Positions 18,578-27,846 of a DNA stretch of 64,000 nt are shown in pieces (the stretch's first letter is position 1; the number at the start of each line of letters is the position of its first letter). A program made the position numbers and the translations under genes. Source of the stretch: Lewinellaceae bacterium (lineage in GTDB: Bacteria > Bacteroidota > Bacteroidia > Chitinophagales > Saprospiraceae). The stretch is from assembly GCA_020636315.1 (NCBI GenBank), contig JACJYA010000003.1, positions 434,001-498,000 of the forward strand, in the 5' to 3' direction. The notes under the pieces are model-generated. The model searched no databases and was not told where the DNA came from. It saw only the letters and a list, made by a program, of their open reading frames with translations.

Positions 18578-18655
18578 GAGCTTGTTGGTAATTTGGCAAC
18601 CAGGTTTCCTATCTTTCTCAAAGGTTTCTACCTTAGTACTTAGAGCTTAAACACC

Positions 18656-19414
18656 ATGGATTTTACAGGAAAAACAGTACTCATTACAGGAGGGAGCCGC
18701 GGGATCGGCAAAGCGGCGGCCATTGCCTTTGCCCGGAGAGGGGCCAGGGTGGCCATCAATTTCCACAACGATAAAAAAGCAGCGCTGGAAACCATCGAGG
18801 CCATGGCGGGGGACGGCCATTTGCCCATAAAGGCGGATATCAGCCATTCGTCAGTGGTCAAACAAATGATCGACACGGTAATCCGGGAATTCGGCCGCCT
18901 GGATATCCTGGTCAATAATGCGGGCATATTCGAAGCGCACCCCATTTCAGAATGCAGTTATGAAGAATGGCAGCAGAGCTGGCAGCGGACGCTGGAAGTC
19001 AACCTCATCGGAGCCGCAAATGCCTGCTATTGTGCAGCCCGGTACATGATCCGGCAGGGTGGCGGGCGCATCGTCAACGTCTCTTCCCGGGGCGCCTTCC
19101 GGGGTGAACCCGGCCAACCGGCTTACGGTGCTTCCAAGGCGGGAATGAACGCCATGGGCCAGTCTCTGGCCCAGGCACTGGCGCCACACAACATTTTCGT
19201 GGGTACTGTCGCCCCCGGTTTTGTTGAAACCGATATGGCCATAGAACTGCTGGAAAGCGAAGCCGGGGAAGCTATCCGCCGACAAAGCCCTACCGGCCGT
19301 GTTGCCCGGCCGGAAGAAGTAGCCTATTGCATCCTGTTCCTCGCTTCGGAACAGGCCGCATTCACTACCGGCTGTATTCTGGATATCAACGGAGCGTCCT
19401 ATCTGCGCACTTAA
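18656..19414 (+). CDS. SDR-family oxidoreductase (FabG-like)
   Basis: Short-chain dehydrogenase/reductase of 252 residues with a Rossmann fold. The cofactor motif is GGSRGIGKA (about 12-20), the structural motif NNAG near residue 90, and the catalytic Ser-Tyr-Lys are in NVSSRG, and YGASK near 152-156. Arg15 in the glycine motif and the absence of an acidic residue at the end of strand 2 (INFHNDKK) suggest NADP(H). The substrate cannot be inferred; 3-oxoacyl-ACP reductases and sugar/alcohol dehydrogenases look alike. The next gene is convergent and its end overlaps by four bases. Confidence 0.88.
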   Translation: MDFTGKTVLITGGSRGIGKAAAIAFARRGARVAINFHNDKKAALETIEAMAGDGHLPIKADISHSSVVKQMIDTVIREFGRLDILVNNAGIFEAHPISECSYEEWQQSWQRTLEVNLIGAANACYCAARYMIRQGGGRIVNVSSRGAFRGEPGQPAYGASKAGMNAMGQSLAQALAPHNIFVGTVAPGFVETDMAIELLESEAGEAIRRQSPTGRVARPEEVAYCILFLASEQAAFTTGCILDINGASYLRT

Positions 19415-20304
19415 ATTTCTCTCAAAATGCCGGCCAGTTCCTTCTCCATAACGGGCCGCATCCGGACATCGACCAACTTTTCGGAAGCCCGCCAGACCTG
19501 CCCGCTTCCATAGTACAGAATGCCTTTCCGTACCCCTATCAAATGGGCCGAAGCTGATAACCGTTCTGGAATATTAACCGCCGTACAGTTGTGTTTTCCG
19601 GGATACATCCTGGCCACCGCCCGGATATCCTTAAAAACGAGGTACCCCATCAGGCTGTCGAACCGGTTAACAGCGCCGACAGGCCGGGCGGTGACCATAC
19701 ATCGGCTGGCCTTGCGGGCAACAAAGTATTCGCAACCGGCCCAGTTAAATTCATCCAACTGGAAATCGTAGTATTTCCTCCCTTTTATTTTACTGATGCG
19801 AACGGCCTTTTCGGAAACCATTCGCCAGTCAAAATCATTGCCGGCGGAATAGGCCTGAAAAGTAGAAGTACTTCCCGTAAAAAGGCGCATGGGCGAAGCG
19901 TTCCGGAGCCCTCGGTGCACGGGGATACCAACCTCAACCGGCCGGGCCAGCCGAAGCGGCAGCCCTTTATGGCTGGCTCGGATCATCAGTTGGCCTCCGG
20001 ATTCCATAAGGCGGTCTTCGGAAGTAGTAGGGCGGCCGGCCATTATCATCTCTCCCGGAGTAAAGGCCTCCTTGAGCTGGAGTTCAACCCTCCCTTTGGC
20101 CGGGTTGCCCGAGAGGCCAACCATTGCATAAGGAGGAATGCTGAGGAGGGTGCCCCGGGCCCCACGCAACTGAGACTGCTTTTCCGGGTCAATGGTAAAG
20201 GACTGAACGGGAGGGCCGTATAGGCTTAATATTTCTTTTAAATATTGCTGAGGGGCGCGACGGAGAAATTGAAATAAGGGTGCCTGTTGAGTCATCATGG
20301 ACAA
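19411..20304 (-). CDS. Conserved protein with ZU5-like N-terminal module
   Basis: Protein of 297 residues with no signal peptide or membrane segment. Residues about 30-125 follow a pattern often seen in Bacteroidota surface or scaffold proteins: FTIDPEKQSQLRGARGTLLS, then PPYAMV, RVELQLKEAFTPGEMI, TTSEDRLMESGGQLMIRA, which resembles a ZU5-like beta module. The C-terminal half is basic with scattered cysteines and no motif I can name. Start choice among three close Met codons (20304, 20298, 20295) is uncertain. The function is unknown. It is convergent with the SDR gene. Confidence 0.6.
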   Translation of the reverse strand: MSMMTQQAPLFQFLRRAPQQYLKEILSLYGPPVQSFTIDPEKQSQLRGARGTLLSIPPYAMVGLSGNPAKGRVELQLKEAFTPGEMIMAGRPTTSEDRLMESGGQLMIRASHKGLPLRLARPVEVGIPVHRGLRNASPMRLFTGSTSTFQAYSAGNDFDWRMVSEKAVRISKIKGRKYYDFQLDEFNWAGCEYFVARKASRCMVTARPVGAVNRFDSLMGYLVFKDIRAVARMYPGKHNCTAVNIPERLSASAHLIGVRKGILYYGSGQVWRASEKLVDVRMRPVMEKELAGILREI

Positions 20305-20558
20305 CTAGTTTTCTCATTGTATTCATTAAACATAATAAGGGGGGCAGGCTTCGGATTGTAGTGTCCACGGCTGCAATGCGCAGAAATTGGCCATCCGGCT
20401 CAGAAATGAGCTCAAAAGGCCTAAAACCATAAAATGAGGGGATAGAGAAAGGGGGGATGTCGTTTTCTAAACGATAATCCTGCTATTTACTATTAGGCTT
20501 TACGAAAGAAGGACGTGAAGGTTTCTTAAAGTAGGGAATAATTTTAAAATTCCAGTAG

Positions 20559-21713
20559 TCAGGGATGAGCCACGGCAATCGTGCTGCCGGCCTCTAAAAT
20601 TCCAAAGGGCTGCCCGTCAATACCATAAAGGCGGCAACGGAAACGGACTTTCAGTTTTTGAGTCGGCATCCCGTTTTCATTAGGCTCGAAAGGTTCAATA
20701 GAATCGACCTCGAAAAAATTTCCGGCTGTTGTGTCCTGATATCCCAGGGCTGAACTATAGGTTTGCCCGGTTCCATCCGAATAGTCAATCCAGGCCGTGC
20801 CATACCGATCAGGAGCGGGAGTAAAGAAGGTATCCACTCTGGGCTGGTAAGTAAAATCGGTGGAACAAAACCCGAAAGCCGCCGGATTATTAGACAGGAA
20901 AACCGATTTACAGGTTTGGGCCTGGCAACCTTCGGTATTGACAGCCGTCAGGCAAACCTCCCTGATTTCCTGAGGGAGGAGCTGAGTAATGGGATAACTG
21001 GCCAGCATGCTGGAATCATTTTGAAACCAGGACCAGAAGCTGTAATTATTCAGGGAACCTGAGAACACAGCCATAGGCGGCGATGCCCCCTGCGGCGGTT
21101 GGAGGGTGAAGTCCACTTCGCAGGGAACGGGCGGGGGGATGAATGCAACCATCCTCTCCCGGGAACTCGTACACCCGCTTGCATTTTGAGTTTCTAACCG
21201 GACCCTCCTGGGATTATTATCCTGATATTCATGTTCGGGGTCCCGGAAGTCAGAAGTGGCGCCATCTCCAAAATCCCAGTGATAAGAAACAGGGGCATCG
21301 GCCGTACTGGCTTCATGTTGGCCGATGAATGCGATCCGGTAACTGATCTCCATAGTATCCTCAACCGGTTGGCGCAAAGGATACATACCAACCGACAGGT
21401 CCGTATCCGGCTGAGCCGCCCCGGGCCCTGCTCCCCGGATAGAGATGGTAACGGATGGCAGGCAGCCGGACGAGCAATCCAATTCTCCAAAGGTGGCCCG
21501 GTAAACGGGAACCTCCGCAGTGTCCGTAAAAGAGGAAGCTCGCAGGACGTAGGACGAATCTCCCGCCGTGATGGCTAAAGGTGCTCCATTCAGGCTACCC
21601 TGCAGGGAAAACACAGGCGTGCCCTCACCGGGGGAAGGCAATTCCACCTTCTGGCACTGAGCTAAAAGTAGGATCATCATGGCCAGGCCGAGTATTCTAA
21701 AGACCATTTTCAT
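20559..21713 (-). CDS. PKD-domain lipoprotein
   Basis: Secreted lipoprotein of 384 residues. The signal ends in the lipobox LLAQC. The mature part has a beta-rich N-terminal domain with two nearby cysteines (CSSGC), a PKD domain around residues 140-200 (YHWDFGDG, then HEYQDNN), a second degenerate PKD-like domain and a C-terminal domain with paired cysteines. Its start overlaps the upstream gene's stop by four bases, and it is the last gene of an operon with an ECF sigma factor. Probably an envelope-surface protein acting with the upstream barrel protein; exact function unknown. Confidence 0.75.
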   Translation of the reverse strand: MKMVFRILGLAMMILLLAQCQKVELPSPGEGTPVFSLQGSLNGAPLAITAGDSSYVLRASSFTDTAEVPVYRATFGELDCSSGCLPSVTISIRGAGPGAAQPDTDLSVGMYPLRQPVEDTMEISYRIAFIGQHEASTADAPVSYHWDFGDGATSDFRDPEHEYQDNNPRRVRLETQNASGCTSSRERMVAFIPPPVPCEVDFTLQPPQGASPPMAVFSGSLNNYSFWSWFQNDSSMLASYPITQLLPQEIREVCLTAVNTEGCQAQTCKSVFLSNNPAAFGFCSTDFTYQPRVDTFFTPAPDRYGTAWIDYSDGTGQTYSSALGYQDTTAGNFFEVDSIEPFEPNENGMPTQKLKVRFRCRLYGIDGQPFGILEAGSTIAVAHP

Positions 21714-23020
21714 AAACGGTATTTTATTCCCAGATCAATAATCAAAGGAGAAGCCTCTTCCAGCATTGGAAACTCTGTTTCCATTCCGGGGCCTCCATCC
21801 AGTATTCCTCCCGGAACGTATTGGGCCTCAACGCCTATCTTTAACCGGGGCAGAAGTTGATAATTATACCCGGCGCGGCCAGCCAGGAATTGTTTTTTGT
21901 ACCCTTTTTTATCCAGCCATCCTTTTTCCTGAGTTGTGGCCGGCGCAAAGCTCAGAGCGAACTCCTCCTTTACAGCACTGCTGAGGCTTCCTTCTATTCC
22001 CAACAGGTAACTCCATCCCGCTCCCAGGGTCAAGCAATGGCGGCCCAATGGCCATTCGGCCTGTAATAAAAACTCCGCGTAGTGCAACCGGTTGGGCTGC
22101 AGGCTATACCTTTCTTCTTCCCGCCCAAACCGGTAGGCCACCTGCCGGCTTTCCTGTGAGGCGCCGAAGGAGCCTCCCCTCAGCCGGTATTGGCCACCAA
22201 CCGTAAGCACCATGTTGTCCTTCAACCGATAGGAAGTACGAATGCCGGCCAGCGCTCCCAATATCCTTTTGCCATCAGATGGATTGGCCATCACCCCCAG
22301 AGCCAACTGCCAGCTCAACCTCCTTCCGGGGCGGATAAGTGCGCTATTGGCTGAAATGGCCAAACGTTCTACCATTGGCCGGCCATCTATCGGCCCCAGC
22401 AACCTCGACACTTCTTCAACCCCCGGCTCCGGGCCATTCCGGAAGGCCACCGGTGGACGCTTCTTCACTTTTGCTGAATCGATACCGGAAGGATCGGGTG
22501 AAACGATAGAATGTTTCTGCCCGGCAGAGGGCTTTTCTGTTTCTGAAATTTCTTTTTTCTCCTCCGGCCCGTCAGCGGACAGTGCTTTTTCCCGCCGGCC
22601 CTGTGTTTCCACCGGAGAAACAGGCGGGTTATCCGTTTCCTTTCCGAGGGCCTCTTCACTCTGGCCATTCCGCCGGCCTTCGGCACTGTTTGAGAGCCTC
22701 TCAGGAGCGGCTGGCTCCTGATCCTGCCCCGGAATGCTTTGACCGGCAATGGCTTCCGCCGGGTTCTCCTCTCCTGCGGGCCCGCCCAACCGGACGGTTT
22801 CTGTCTGCCGTGGATCTTTCTGGCGCCCCTCCCAATACCACCAGCCGCCGGCCCCAACACCGATCAACAAAAGTGTAATGCCGATCCACCACCACCAGGC
22901 TGCCCGCCGGCGCCTTTCCCGCCGGGTGATCATGCTTTCGGCTTCTTCCCAGTACGCATCGTGGTATTCATACTGGCGCTCTGTGAGCTTATCTTTAAAA
23001 AACTGGTCCATCGGATCCAT
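21710..23020 (-). CDS. Single-TM protein with C-terminal barrel-like domain
   Basis: Protein of 436 residues encoded directly after an ECF sigma factor. Residues 1-38 are charged and would be cytoplasmic, a tryptophan-rich membrane segment follows (about 40-62, AAWWWWIGITLLLIGVGAGG), then a long low-complexity linker rich in E, P, G and S (about 65-215), and a C-terminal part (about 220-436) with the alternating aromatic pattern of an outer-membrane beta-barrel ending in an aromatic/basic C-terminus (DLGIKYRL). The layout suggests an inner-membrane protein with a cytosolic tail that might bind the sigma factor, but no recognised anti-sigma domain is present. Only 10 bases separate it from the sigma gene. 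Confidence 0.7.
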   Translation of the reverse strand: MDPMDQFFKDKLTERQYEYHDAYWEEAESMITRRERRRRAAWWWWIGITLLLIGVGAGGWWYWEGRQKDPRQTETVRLGGPAGEENPAEAIAGQSIPGQDQEPAAPERLSNSAEGRRNGQSEEALGKETDNPPVSPVETQGRREKALSADGPEEKKEISETEKPSAGQKHSIVSPDPSGIDSAKVKKRPPVAFRNGPEPGVEEVSRLLGPIDGRPMVERLAISANSALIRPGRRLSWQLALGVMANPSDGKRILGALAGIRTSYRLKDNMVLTVGGQYRLRGGSFGASQESRQVAYRFGREEERYSLQPNRLHYAEFLLQAEWPLGRHCLTLGAGWSYLLGIEGSLSSAVKEEFALSFAPATTQEKGWLDKKGYKKQFLAGRAGYNYQLLPRLKIGVEAQYVPGGILDGGPGMETEFPMLEEASPLIIDLGIKYRL

Positions 23021-23030
23021 ACGCTTCCTG

Positions 23031-23606
23031 TTAAATGACCCTTGAAGAATTGGCTGCCCGTTGCATCATCTCCTGCAACTTCTTTCTGGCATACGACACA
23101 TGCCATTTGGAAGTGCCTTCGCTTATGCCCAGCAGCGATGCGATCTCTTTGTGGGTGTAGCCATCTATTGCAAACAGATTGAAAGTTTTTTGGCTCATTG
23201 TTGGCAATGCCTGAATAAAAGCCTCCAGTTGTTCGGCGTCGAATTGTTTTTCCGCTTCATTGTAATCTACAGGGGTTTCGCTCCGGTAGCTCTCTGAGAA
23301 ATCGGTATATTCGATCAGTTCCTTTACTTTTCGGTTCTTCCGGAAATCATCGATCAGGACATTGATCATGATCCGCCGGATCCAGGCTTCAAAAGGGGTT
23401 TGCGGGTTGTATTTGTTGAGATTATCCAGGATTTTCATAAAGCCCCGGTTCATCATGGGCGCTGCGTCCTGTTCACTTTTGCGGTACCGCATACAGACCC
23501 CCATCAATACCGGAAAACACAGCCGGTGGAGCTGAAATTGCGCTTTGCGCTCTCCGCGTTTGCAGTCTTCCAGTAATTTTGAGGTGATCTCCAAAGCAGC
23601 AGGCAT
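23031..23606 (-). CDS. ECF-family RNA polymerase sigma factor
   Basis: Extracytoplasmic-function sigma factor of 191 residues. Region 2 lies at about 25-90 (FPVLMGVCMRYRKSEQDA, ILDNLNKYNPQTPFEAWIRR, NVLIDDFRKN), and region 4 at about 130-180 with the helix-turn-helix GYTHKEIASLLGISEGTSKW. It heads an operon with the transmembrane/barrel protein and PKD lipoprotein. ECF factors are usually held by a co-transcribed membrane anti-sigma; here the next gene is the candidate. Targets are unknown. Confidence 0.92.
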   Translation of the reverse strand: MPAALEITSKLLEDCKRGERKAQFQLHRLCFPVLMGVCMRYRKSEQDAAPMMNRGFMKILDNLNKYNPQTPFEAWIRRIMINVLIDDFRKNRKVKELIEYTDFSESYRSETPVDYNEAEKQFDAEQLEAFIQALPTMSQKTFNLFAIDGYTHKEIASLLGISEGTSKWHVSYARKKLQEMMQRAANSSRVI

Positions 23607-23620
23607 TATTAAAAACGGGA

Positions 23621-23653
23621 ATAAGTGGCGGATTCAGCCCATCCGCCACTTAT
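23621..23653 (-). terminator. Strong stem-loop after the SprB-repeat gene
   Basis: A perfect 13-bp inverted repeat (23621-23633 with 23641-23653, 7-nt loop), followed on the minus strand by CCCGTTTTT. It lies between the T9SS gene upstream and the sigma factor gene, so it separates the two transcripts. Confidence 0.7.
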
Positions 23654-23677
23654 CTTCATCAGAAAAACAAAATTAAC

Positions 23678-25795
23678 TTACTCTTTGACAAATTTCTTTC
23701 CAACGGCGCCCTTTCCTGCACTGATGCCCAGGGTGTAAAGCCCGGAAGGCAATTGGCCGATATTCAGGCTGAATTGCTGCATGCCTTCCCGCACCTGAAT
23801 CGGCTCCCGGTACAAGATACGGCCGGAAAAGTCGGTGATGAACAGCAGGGCTTCTCCCCTGCTTTGAGATTCCCAGCTAACGGTAAGCTGTTCATCAGCA
23901 GGTATCGGATAAAGGCTAAGGGTTGCACCCAGTTCAGCTGCCCTGACATTAAGTATTCCCGTTTCTGTAACTTCAAAAATAAGCCCGTGCACTTCCGGGT
24001 TATCCGGCCCAAGCGTTACCATATAGTAGGCCTGTTCATGGCCCGGGATCTCAAGAACAGCCTTGAAAGTCCCCCACGCCAGAGAAGGAAATTCAAATTC
24101 CCCGTTTTCATCGGTATAAGTATAGGCCACCGGCTGATCGAACTCATCCAGAAGGATCAGGGACACTCCCACAAGGGGTTCTCCGGCACGATTTTGCACC
24201 TGCCCGGGCGCAGCCGACAGGTTTGCTCCGTCGGTAACCAACCCGCCAATAAAGCCAGGGCCGCCGGGGTTGTCCCCTTCCACCAGAATGATATCGAAAT
24301 AAGCATTTCCGCTGAAGGGCACTGAAACCGTTGTTGCCTCATCCCACCAAAGAGTGTTGCCATAATAAGTGGGCAGATTATCCTCATATCCGAAGGAGGA
24401 AGGAGAAAGCGCCGCTTTGATCAGGTAATCTCCGGCCGGAACATCGCCGAAGTCATAACCTCCCGCTCCGAATGGGGTGGAAGACAAGGGGACCGTGTCC
24501 ACGGCCGTAAGGGTTCCTGCCGAAGGGTCATACTGAATGAGAAACACCTCTCCTTCAATGGGTTGCATAACCGAACTGTCGGCCAGGAAAACATAGCCCT
24601 GAATGTTGTAATTCTCCGCCGGAGCGATGGTGTAACAGGCTGAAGACTGACAGCCATTGGCATCGGTTATCGTAACGCAGTAATCTCCTCCGGCGGCATT
24701 GACGGGAACCAATGGAGTGTCCCCTCCGGTACTCCAGGAGTAAGCGAAAGGTGCAGCACCATCAGCCACGGCTTCCAGCATCGTCCCTCCCTGCACCGGA
24801 AGGATGTAAACATAACAGGAAGTGTCGATCGCCGTATTCCAGTAATAACAGGCTGAAGCCTGGCACCCTCCCGCATCGGTTACCGTCACGCAATACTGTC
24901 CGGCAGCTGCCGGAGTAATGGAAGCGGCTGTACTTCCGTCACTCCAGCTGAAGGTAAACGGTGCGTCGCCGTCCGGAATAGCTGTCAGGCCGGAGGAATC
25001 CACCTGGATCGCTACATCACAAGGCAGCACATTGGCGTCGGCACAGGCTTCGGCAATACAGCCTTCGCTATCCGTAACGGTCACGCAATATACGCCGGAA
25101 ACCGGGATCACAATACTGCTGGTGGTTTCCCCGGTACTCCAGGCGTAGGTGTAAGGAGGTTCGCCAGAGGGAACGGCCTCAACCAGAAGCCCGGCGCCGG
25201 TGTTCCCTTCCAGAGAAATGTAAACGGAACAAAGGGTGTCGATGGGGTTACCAACATCATAACAGGAACTAACCGTGCACCCATTTGCATCTGTCACAGT
25301 CACGCAATAGGTGCCGGGCGCATTGGGAGCGATAATGGCGGTGGTTTCGCCGGAACTCCACTGATAGCTGAACGGCGCAGTGCCGGTAGGAACCGCCTCC
25401 AGTTCTCCGATGGCCGTAGGAGCGATAAAGACTTCACAAAAATTCTGAACATCGCAATAAGTAAAATCAATGGTGAGGGCGGTTGATGCGGGGCTCCAGT
25501 AAGCAACCTCGGTAACATAATAACCATTGCAATCTTCCATGGCGGCGAACAGCGCCCCCTGGGTAAGGTTATCGGGAACGGAGAAAGAATCGGAATACTG
25601 CCCCTGAGCATCGGTCGCCACTGTGTTAAAATAAATGACATTGGAAGGCAGGGAGTCGGTAAATATCTGTACGGTTACCCCTTCCACCGGATCTCCATTG
25701 GCATCGGTTACGGTTCCACTAATGCCGATATCGATGGTTTGGGCGCTTAGCCCCCAAATACAAGTAAAGAGTAATAAAGTTAAGTAATGTTTCAT
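23678..25795 (-). CDS. T9SS type A surface protein with SprB-like repeats
   Basis: Secreted protein of 705 residues from the Met at 25795 (MKHYLTLLLFTCIWGLSAQ, a good signal peptide; the ATG at 25804 is a close alternative). Order: a carboxypeptidase-regulatory-like domain (ISGTVTDANGDPVEGVTVQI), four SprB-type repeats each ending in a version of YCVTVTDANGCTVSSCY, a further secretion-associated module, a second regulatory-like domain (GVSLILLDEFDQPV) and a type A C-terminal sorting domain (LSLYPIPADEQLTVSW to KKFVKE). The SprB-type repeats are typical of Bacteroidota cell-surface adhesins. The cargo is exported by the T9SS and attached or released after cleavage of the C-terminal domain. Confidence 0.9.
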   Translation of the reverse strand: MKHYLTLLLFTCIWGLSAQTIDIGISGTVTDANGDPVEGVTVQIFTDSLPSNVIYFNTVATDAQGQYSDSFSVPDNLTQGALFAAMEDCNGYYVTEVAYWSPASTALTIDFTYCDVQNFCEVFIAPTAIGELEAVPTGTAPFSYQWSSGETTAIIAPNAPGTYCVTVTDANGCTVSSCYDVGNPIDTLCSVYISLEGNTGAGLLVEAVPSGEPPYTYAWSTGETTSSIVIPVSGVYCVTVTDSEGCIAEACADANVLPCDVAIQVDSSGLTAIPDGDAPFTFSWSDGSTAASITPAAAGQYCVTVTDAGGCQASACYYWNTAIDTSCYVYILPVQGGTMLEAVADGAAPFAYSWSTGGDTPLVPVNAAGGDYCVTITDANGCQSSACYTIAPAENYNIQGYVFLADSSVMQPIEGEVFLIQYDPSAGTLTAVDTVPLSSTPFGAGGYDFGDVPAGDYLIKAALSPSSFGYEDNLPTYYGNTLWWDEATTVSVPFSGNAYFDIILVEGDNPGGPGFIGGLVTDGANLSAAPGQVQNRAGEPLVGVSLILLDEFDQPVAYTYTDENGEFEFPSLAWGTFKAVLEIPGHEQAYYMVTLGPDNPEVHGLIFEVTETGILNVRAAELGATLSLYPIPADEQLTVSWESQSRGEALLFITDFSGRILYREPIQVREGMQQFSLNIGQLPSGLYTLGISAGKGAVGKKFVKE

Positions 25796-25971
25796 CGGAT
25801 TCATCTTTGTTTTTGAAATTGGAGTGTATTGAGCGGTGGCGCCGCGTTTCGGCAAGGGGCCTCCTTCCCGGATCTGCAACACCTGCCCGGATCCTTAATC
25901 AACACTGTCACCATCATACACGCAAGGATCGGAAGAAGGGTTGGGTGGAATAAAAAAATTTTTCAACCTTG

Positions 25972-25996
25972 CCGTTGAAATGGTATCCTTCAACGG
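25972..25996. promoter_or_regulatory. Inverted repeat upstream of rarA
   Basis: A perfect 8-bp inverted repeat CCGTTGAA/TTCAACGG (25972-25979 and 25989-25996, 9-nt spacer) ends 18 bases before the rarA start codon, in the divergent gap between rarA and the SprB-repeat gene. It could be an operator or the leader hairpin of either gene; nothing further is known. Confidence 0.4.
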
Positions 25997-26014
25997 ATAA
26001 ACGAATTTTGGCTT

Positions 26015-27289
26015 ATGCAACCACTGGCAGAAAGGATGCGCCCAAAACATCTTGACGAATACGTAGGGCAAAAACACCTGGTCGGGCCGGGGGCAGTACT
26101 CCGGCAGGCCATTCAATCCGGGAAAATTCCATCATTTATTCTCTGGGGGCCGCCCGGGGTTGGAAAGACTACACTGGCCAGGATCATTGCCAATGAGCTG
26201 AAACGGCCTTTTCATACCCTCTCGGCAGTCAGTTCAGGCGTAAAGGATGTACGAGACGTAATCCAGAAGGCGAAGAGCCAGCACTTTTTCAACAGCCCCA
26301 ACCCCATTCTATTCATCGATGAGATCCACCGCTTCAGCAAATCCCAACAAGACTCTTTGCTGGGCGCCGTGGAGCAGGGAGTGGTGACTTTGATTGGCGC
26401 GACCACCGAAAACCCCTCTTTTGAAGTTATTCCCGCCCTGCTTTCCCGCTGCCAGGTTTATGTGCTTGAACCCCTGAAAAAGGAAGAATTGATCTTCCTG
26501 GTTGACCAGGCTCTGGAAAAAGATGAATACCTGAAAAAACAGGAGGTCAAAATTGAGGAATACGATGCGATGCTTCAGTATTCCGGTGGCGATGCCCGGA
26601 AGTTATACAACATCCTGGAATTGGTGGCCAACTACGGGGAAGAAGGGGAAGTGTTGGCCATCGACAACGAAACCGTTACGCAGCGGGTGCAGCAAAACAT
26701 AGCCAGGTACGACAAAGCAGGCGAGCAACACTACGACATAGCCTCCGCCTTCATCAAGTCGATCCGCGGCAGCGACCCGAACGCGGCGGTTTACTGGCTT
26801 GCCCGGATGATCGAGGGAGGAGAAGACATCAAATTCATCGCCCGGCGAATGATCATTTCAGCTGCGGAAGATATTGGCCTGGCCAACCCCAACGCCCTGC
26901 TCATGGCCACCACTGCCTTCGACGCCGTACAGGCCGTGGGGTTTCCGGAAGGCCGGATCATTCTCTCCCAGGCGGCGGTTTATCTGGCTACTTCGCCCAA
27001 AAGCAACTCTGCTTACCAGGCCATCAATGAGGCCCAGTCGCTGGTTCGCAAAACCGGCAACCTGCCCGTTCCACTCCATCTGCGCAATGCTCCCACCCAA
27101 TTGATGAAAGAGCTGGATTACGGCAAAGGGTATCTATATGCACACGACTTTCCCGGCAACTTCGTTGAGCAGGAATTCCTGCCGGAGGAAGTCAGTAAAA
27201 CAAAGCTTTTCGACCCACAGAACAACCCTCCGGAGGAGAATATCAGGAAGCGGCTGCGGCATTGGTGGAAAGAGCGGTATGAGTATTGA
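26015..27289 (+). CDS. rarA: Replication-associated recombination protein A (RarA/MgsA)
   Basis: AAA+ ATPase of 424 residues that acts at stalled replication forks, related to clamp loaders. The N-terminus MQPLAERMRPKHLDEYVGQK is diagnostic. Walker A is GPPGVGKT (45-52), Walker B LFIDEIHR near residue 100, sensor 1 GATTEN near 130, arginine finger region LLSRCQVY, and the C-terminal MgsA tetramerisation domain includes SAFIKSIRGSDPNAAVYWLA. Length and domain order match E. coli RarA. It is a single gene divergent from the SprB-repeat gene. Confidence 0.96.
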   Translation: MQPLAERMRPKHLDEYVGQKHLVGPGAVLRQAIQSGKIPSFILWGPPGVGKTTLARIIANELKRPFHTLSAVSSGVKDVRDVIQKAKSQHFFNSPNPILFIDEIHRFSKSQQDSLLGAVEQGVVTLIGATTENPSFEVIPALLSRCQVYVLEPLKKEELIFLVDQALEKDEYLKKQEVKIEEYDAMLQYSGGDARKLYNILELVANYGEEGEVLAIDNETVTQRVQQNIARYDKAGEQHYDIASAFIKSIRGSDPNAAVYWLARMIEGGEDIKFIARRMIISAAEDIGLANPNALLMATTAFDAVQAVGFPEGRIILSQAAVYLATSPKSNSAYQAINEAQSLVRKTGNLPVPLHLRNAPTQLMKELDYGKGYLYAHDFPGNFVEQEFLPEEVSKTKLFDPQNNPPEENIRKRLRHWWKERYEY

Positions 27290-27393
27290 CGGGACTGGAG
27301 AGGTTATGATGCTGGCTTTTGGCAATTGGCGGTTAGCGATTGGCACTTTCGATTCTCACTATGGGCTTCACCTGAAGGAAGCCCGTCCGGAAT

Positions 27394-27521
27394 AAAAAAG
27401 GCCCTGATGGTTTCATCAGGGCCGTACAATAATTATAATCCCATGAACATATCCAAAATGAATAATTAGCGTTTCCGGAAGCAACTGCACTAATTCACTA
27501 TTCAACTCCAGCCGTTGCTTC
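27394..27521 (-). ncRNA. Hairpin unit A of three tandem units (small RNA or terminator)
   Basis: On the minus strand, in order: an 8-bp stem (27514-27521 with 27478-27485, arms GAAGCAAC/GTTGCTTC), a 24-base motif at 27431-27454 identical to that of unit B (it contains ATGTTCATGGGATTATAA, which could encode MFMGL-stop), then a 10-bp GC-rich hairpin (27400-27409 with 27414-27423, loop of 4) followed by six Us. The final hairpin is a textbook intrinsic terminator on the minus strand. Together with units B and C it forms a tandem array downstream of the 28-30.5 kb T9SS gene and convergent to rarA. Confidence 0.5.
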
Positions 27522-27551
27522 AATCTTTGGGAAGGTTTGAAAATAGGGAGC

Positions 27552-27638
27552 CGCCCGCAATATCGGGCGACTCACTACTAACAAATTATAATCCCATGAA
27601 CATATCCTAATTCTGTGAGGCAGCCACTTTAAGCTGCC
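27552..27638 (-). ncRNA. Hairpin unit B of three tandem units
   Basis: Same order as unit A on the minus strand: a 6-bp stem (27633-27638 with 27619-27624, GGCAGC/GCTGCC), the identical 24-base motif (27584-27607), then a TAGTGAGTCG-type linker and a 6-bp GC hairpin (27552-27557 with 27564-27569). The run of U after this hairpin is poor (CTCCCTATTTTC), so read-through into unit A is likely. Nothing else is encoded between units B and C. Confidence 0.45.
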
Positions 27639-27846
27639 GGAAAATTCTCTCTGCCACATTTCTTTCTCTCACAGTACAAATATTCAAACTTTTCCATAGG
27701 CGAACAAGAACAAAATCACCACATTGTGAAAATAAATTTTACAACAATATACACGCAAAATAAAATTAAAAGCATTATTTCAAATGTTTACGCATATAAA
27801 ATAAGATAAATTATGGCAGGATTGTGAATGGATTTTAAAGAAAGGC

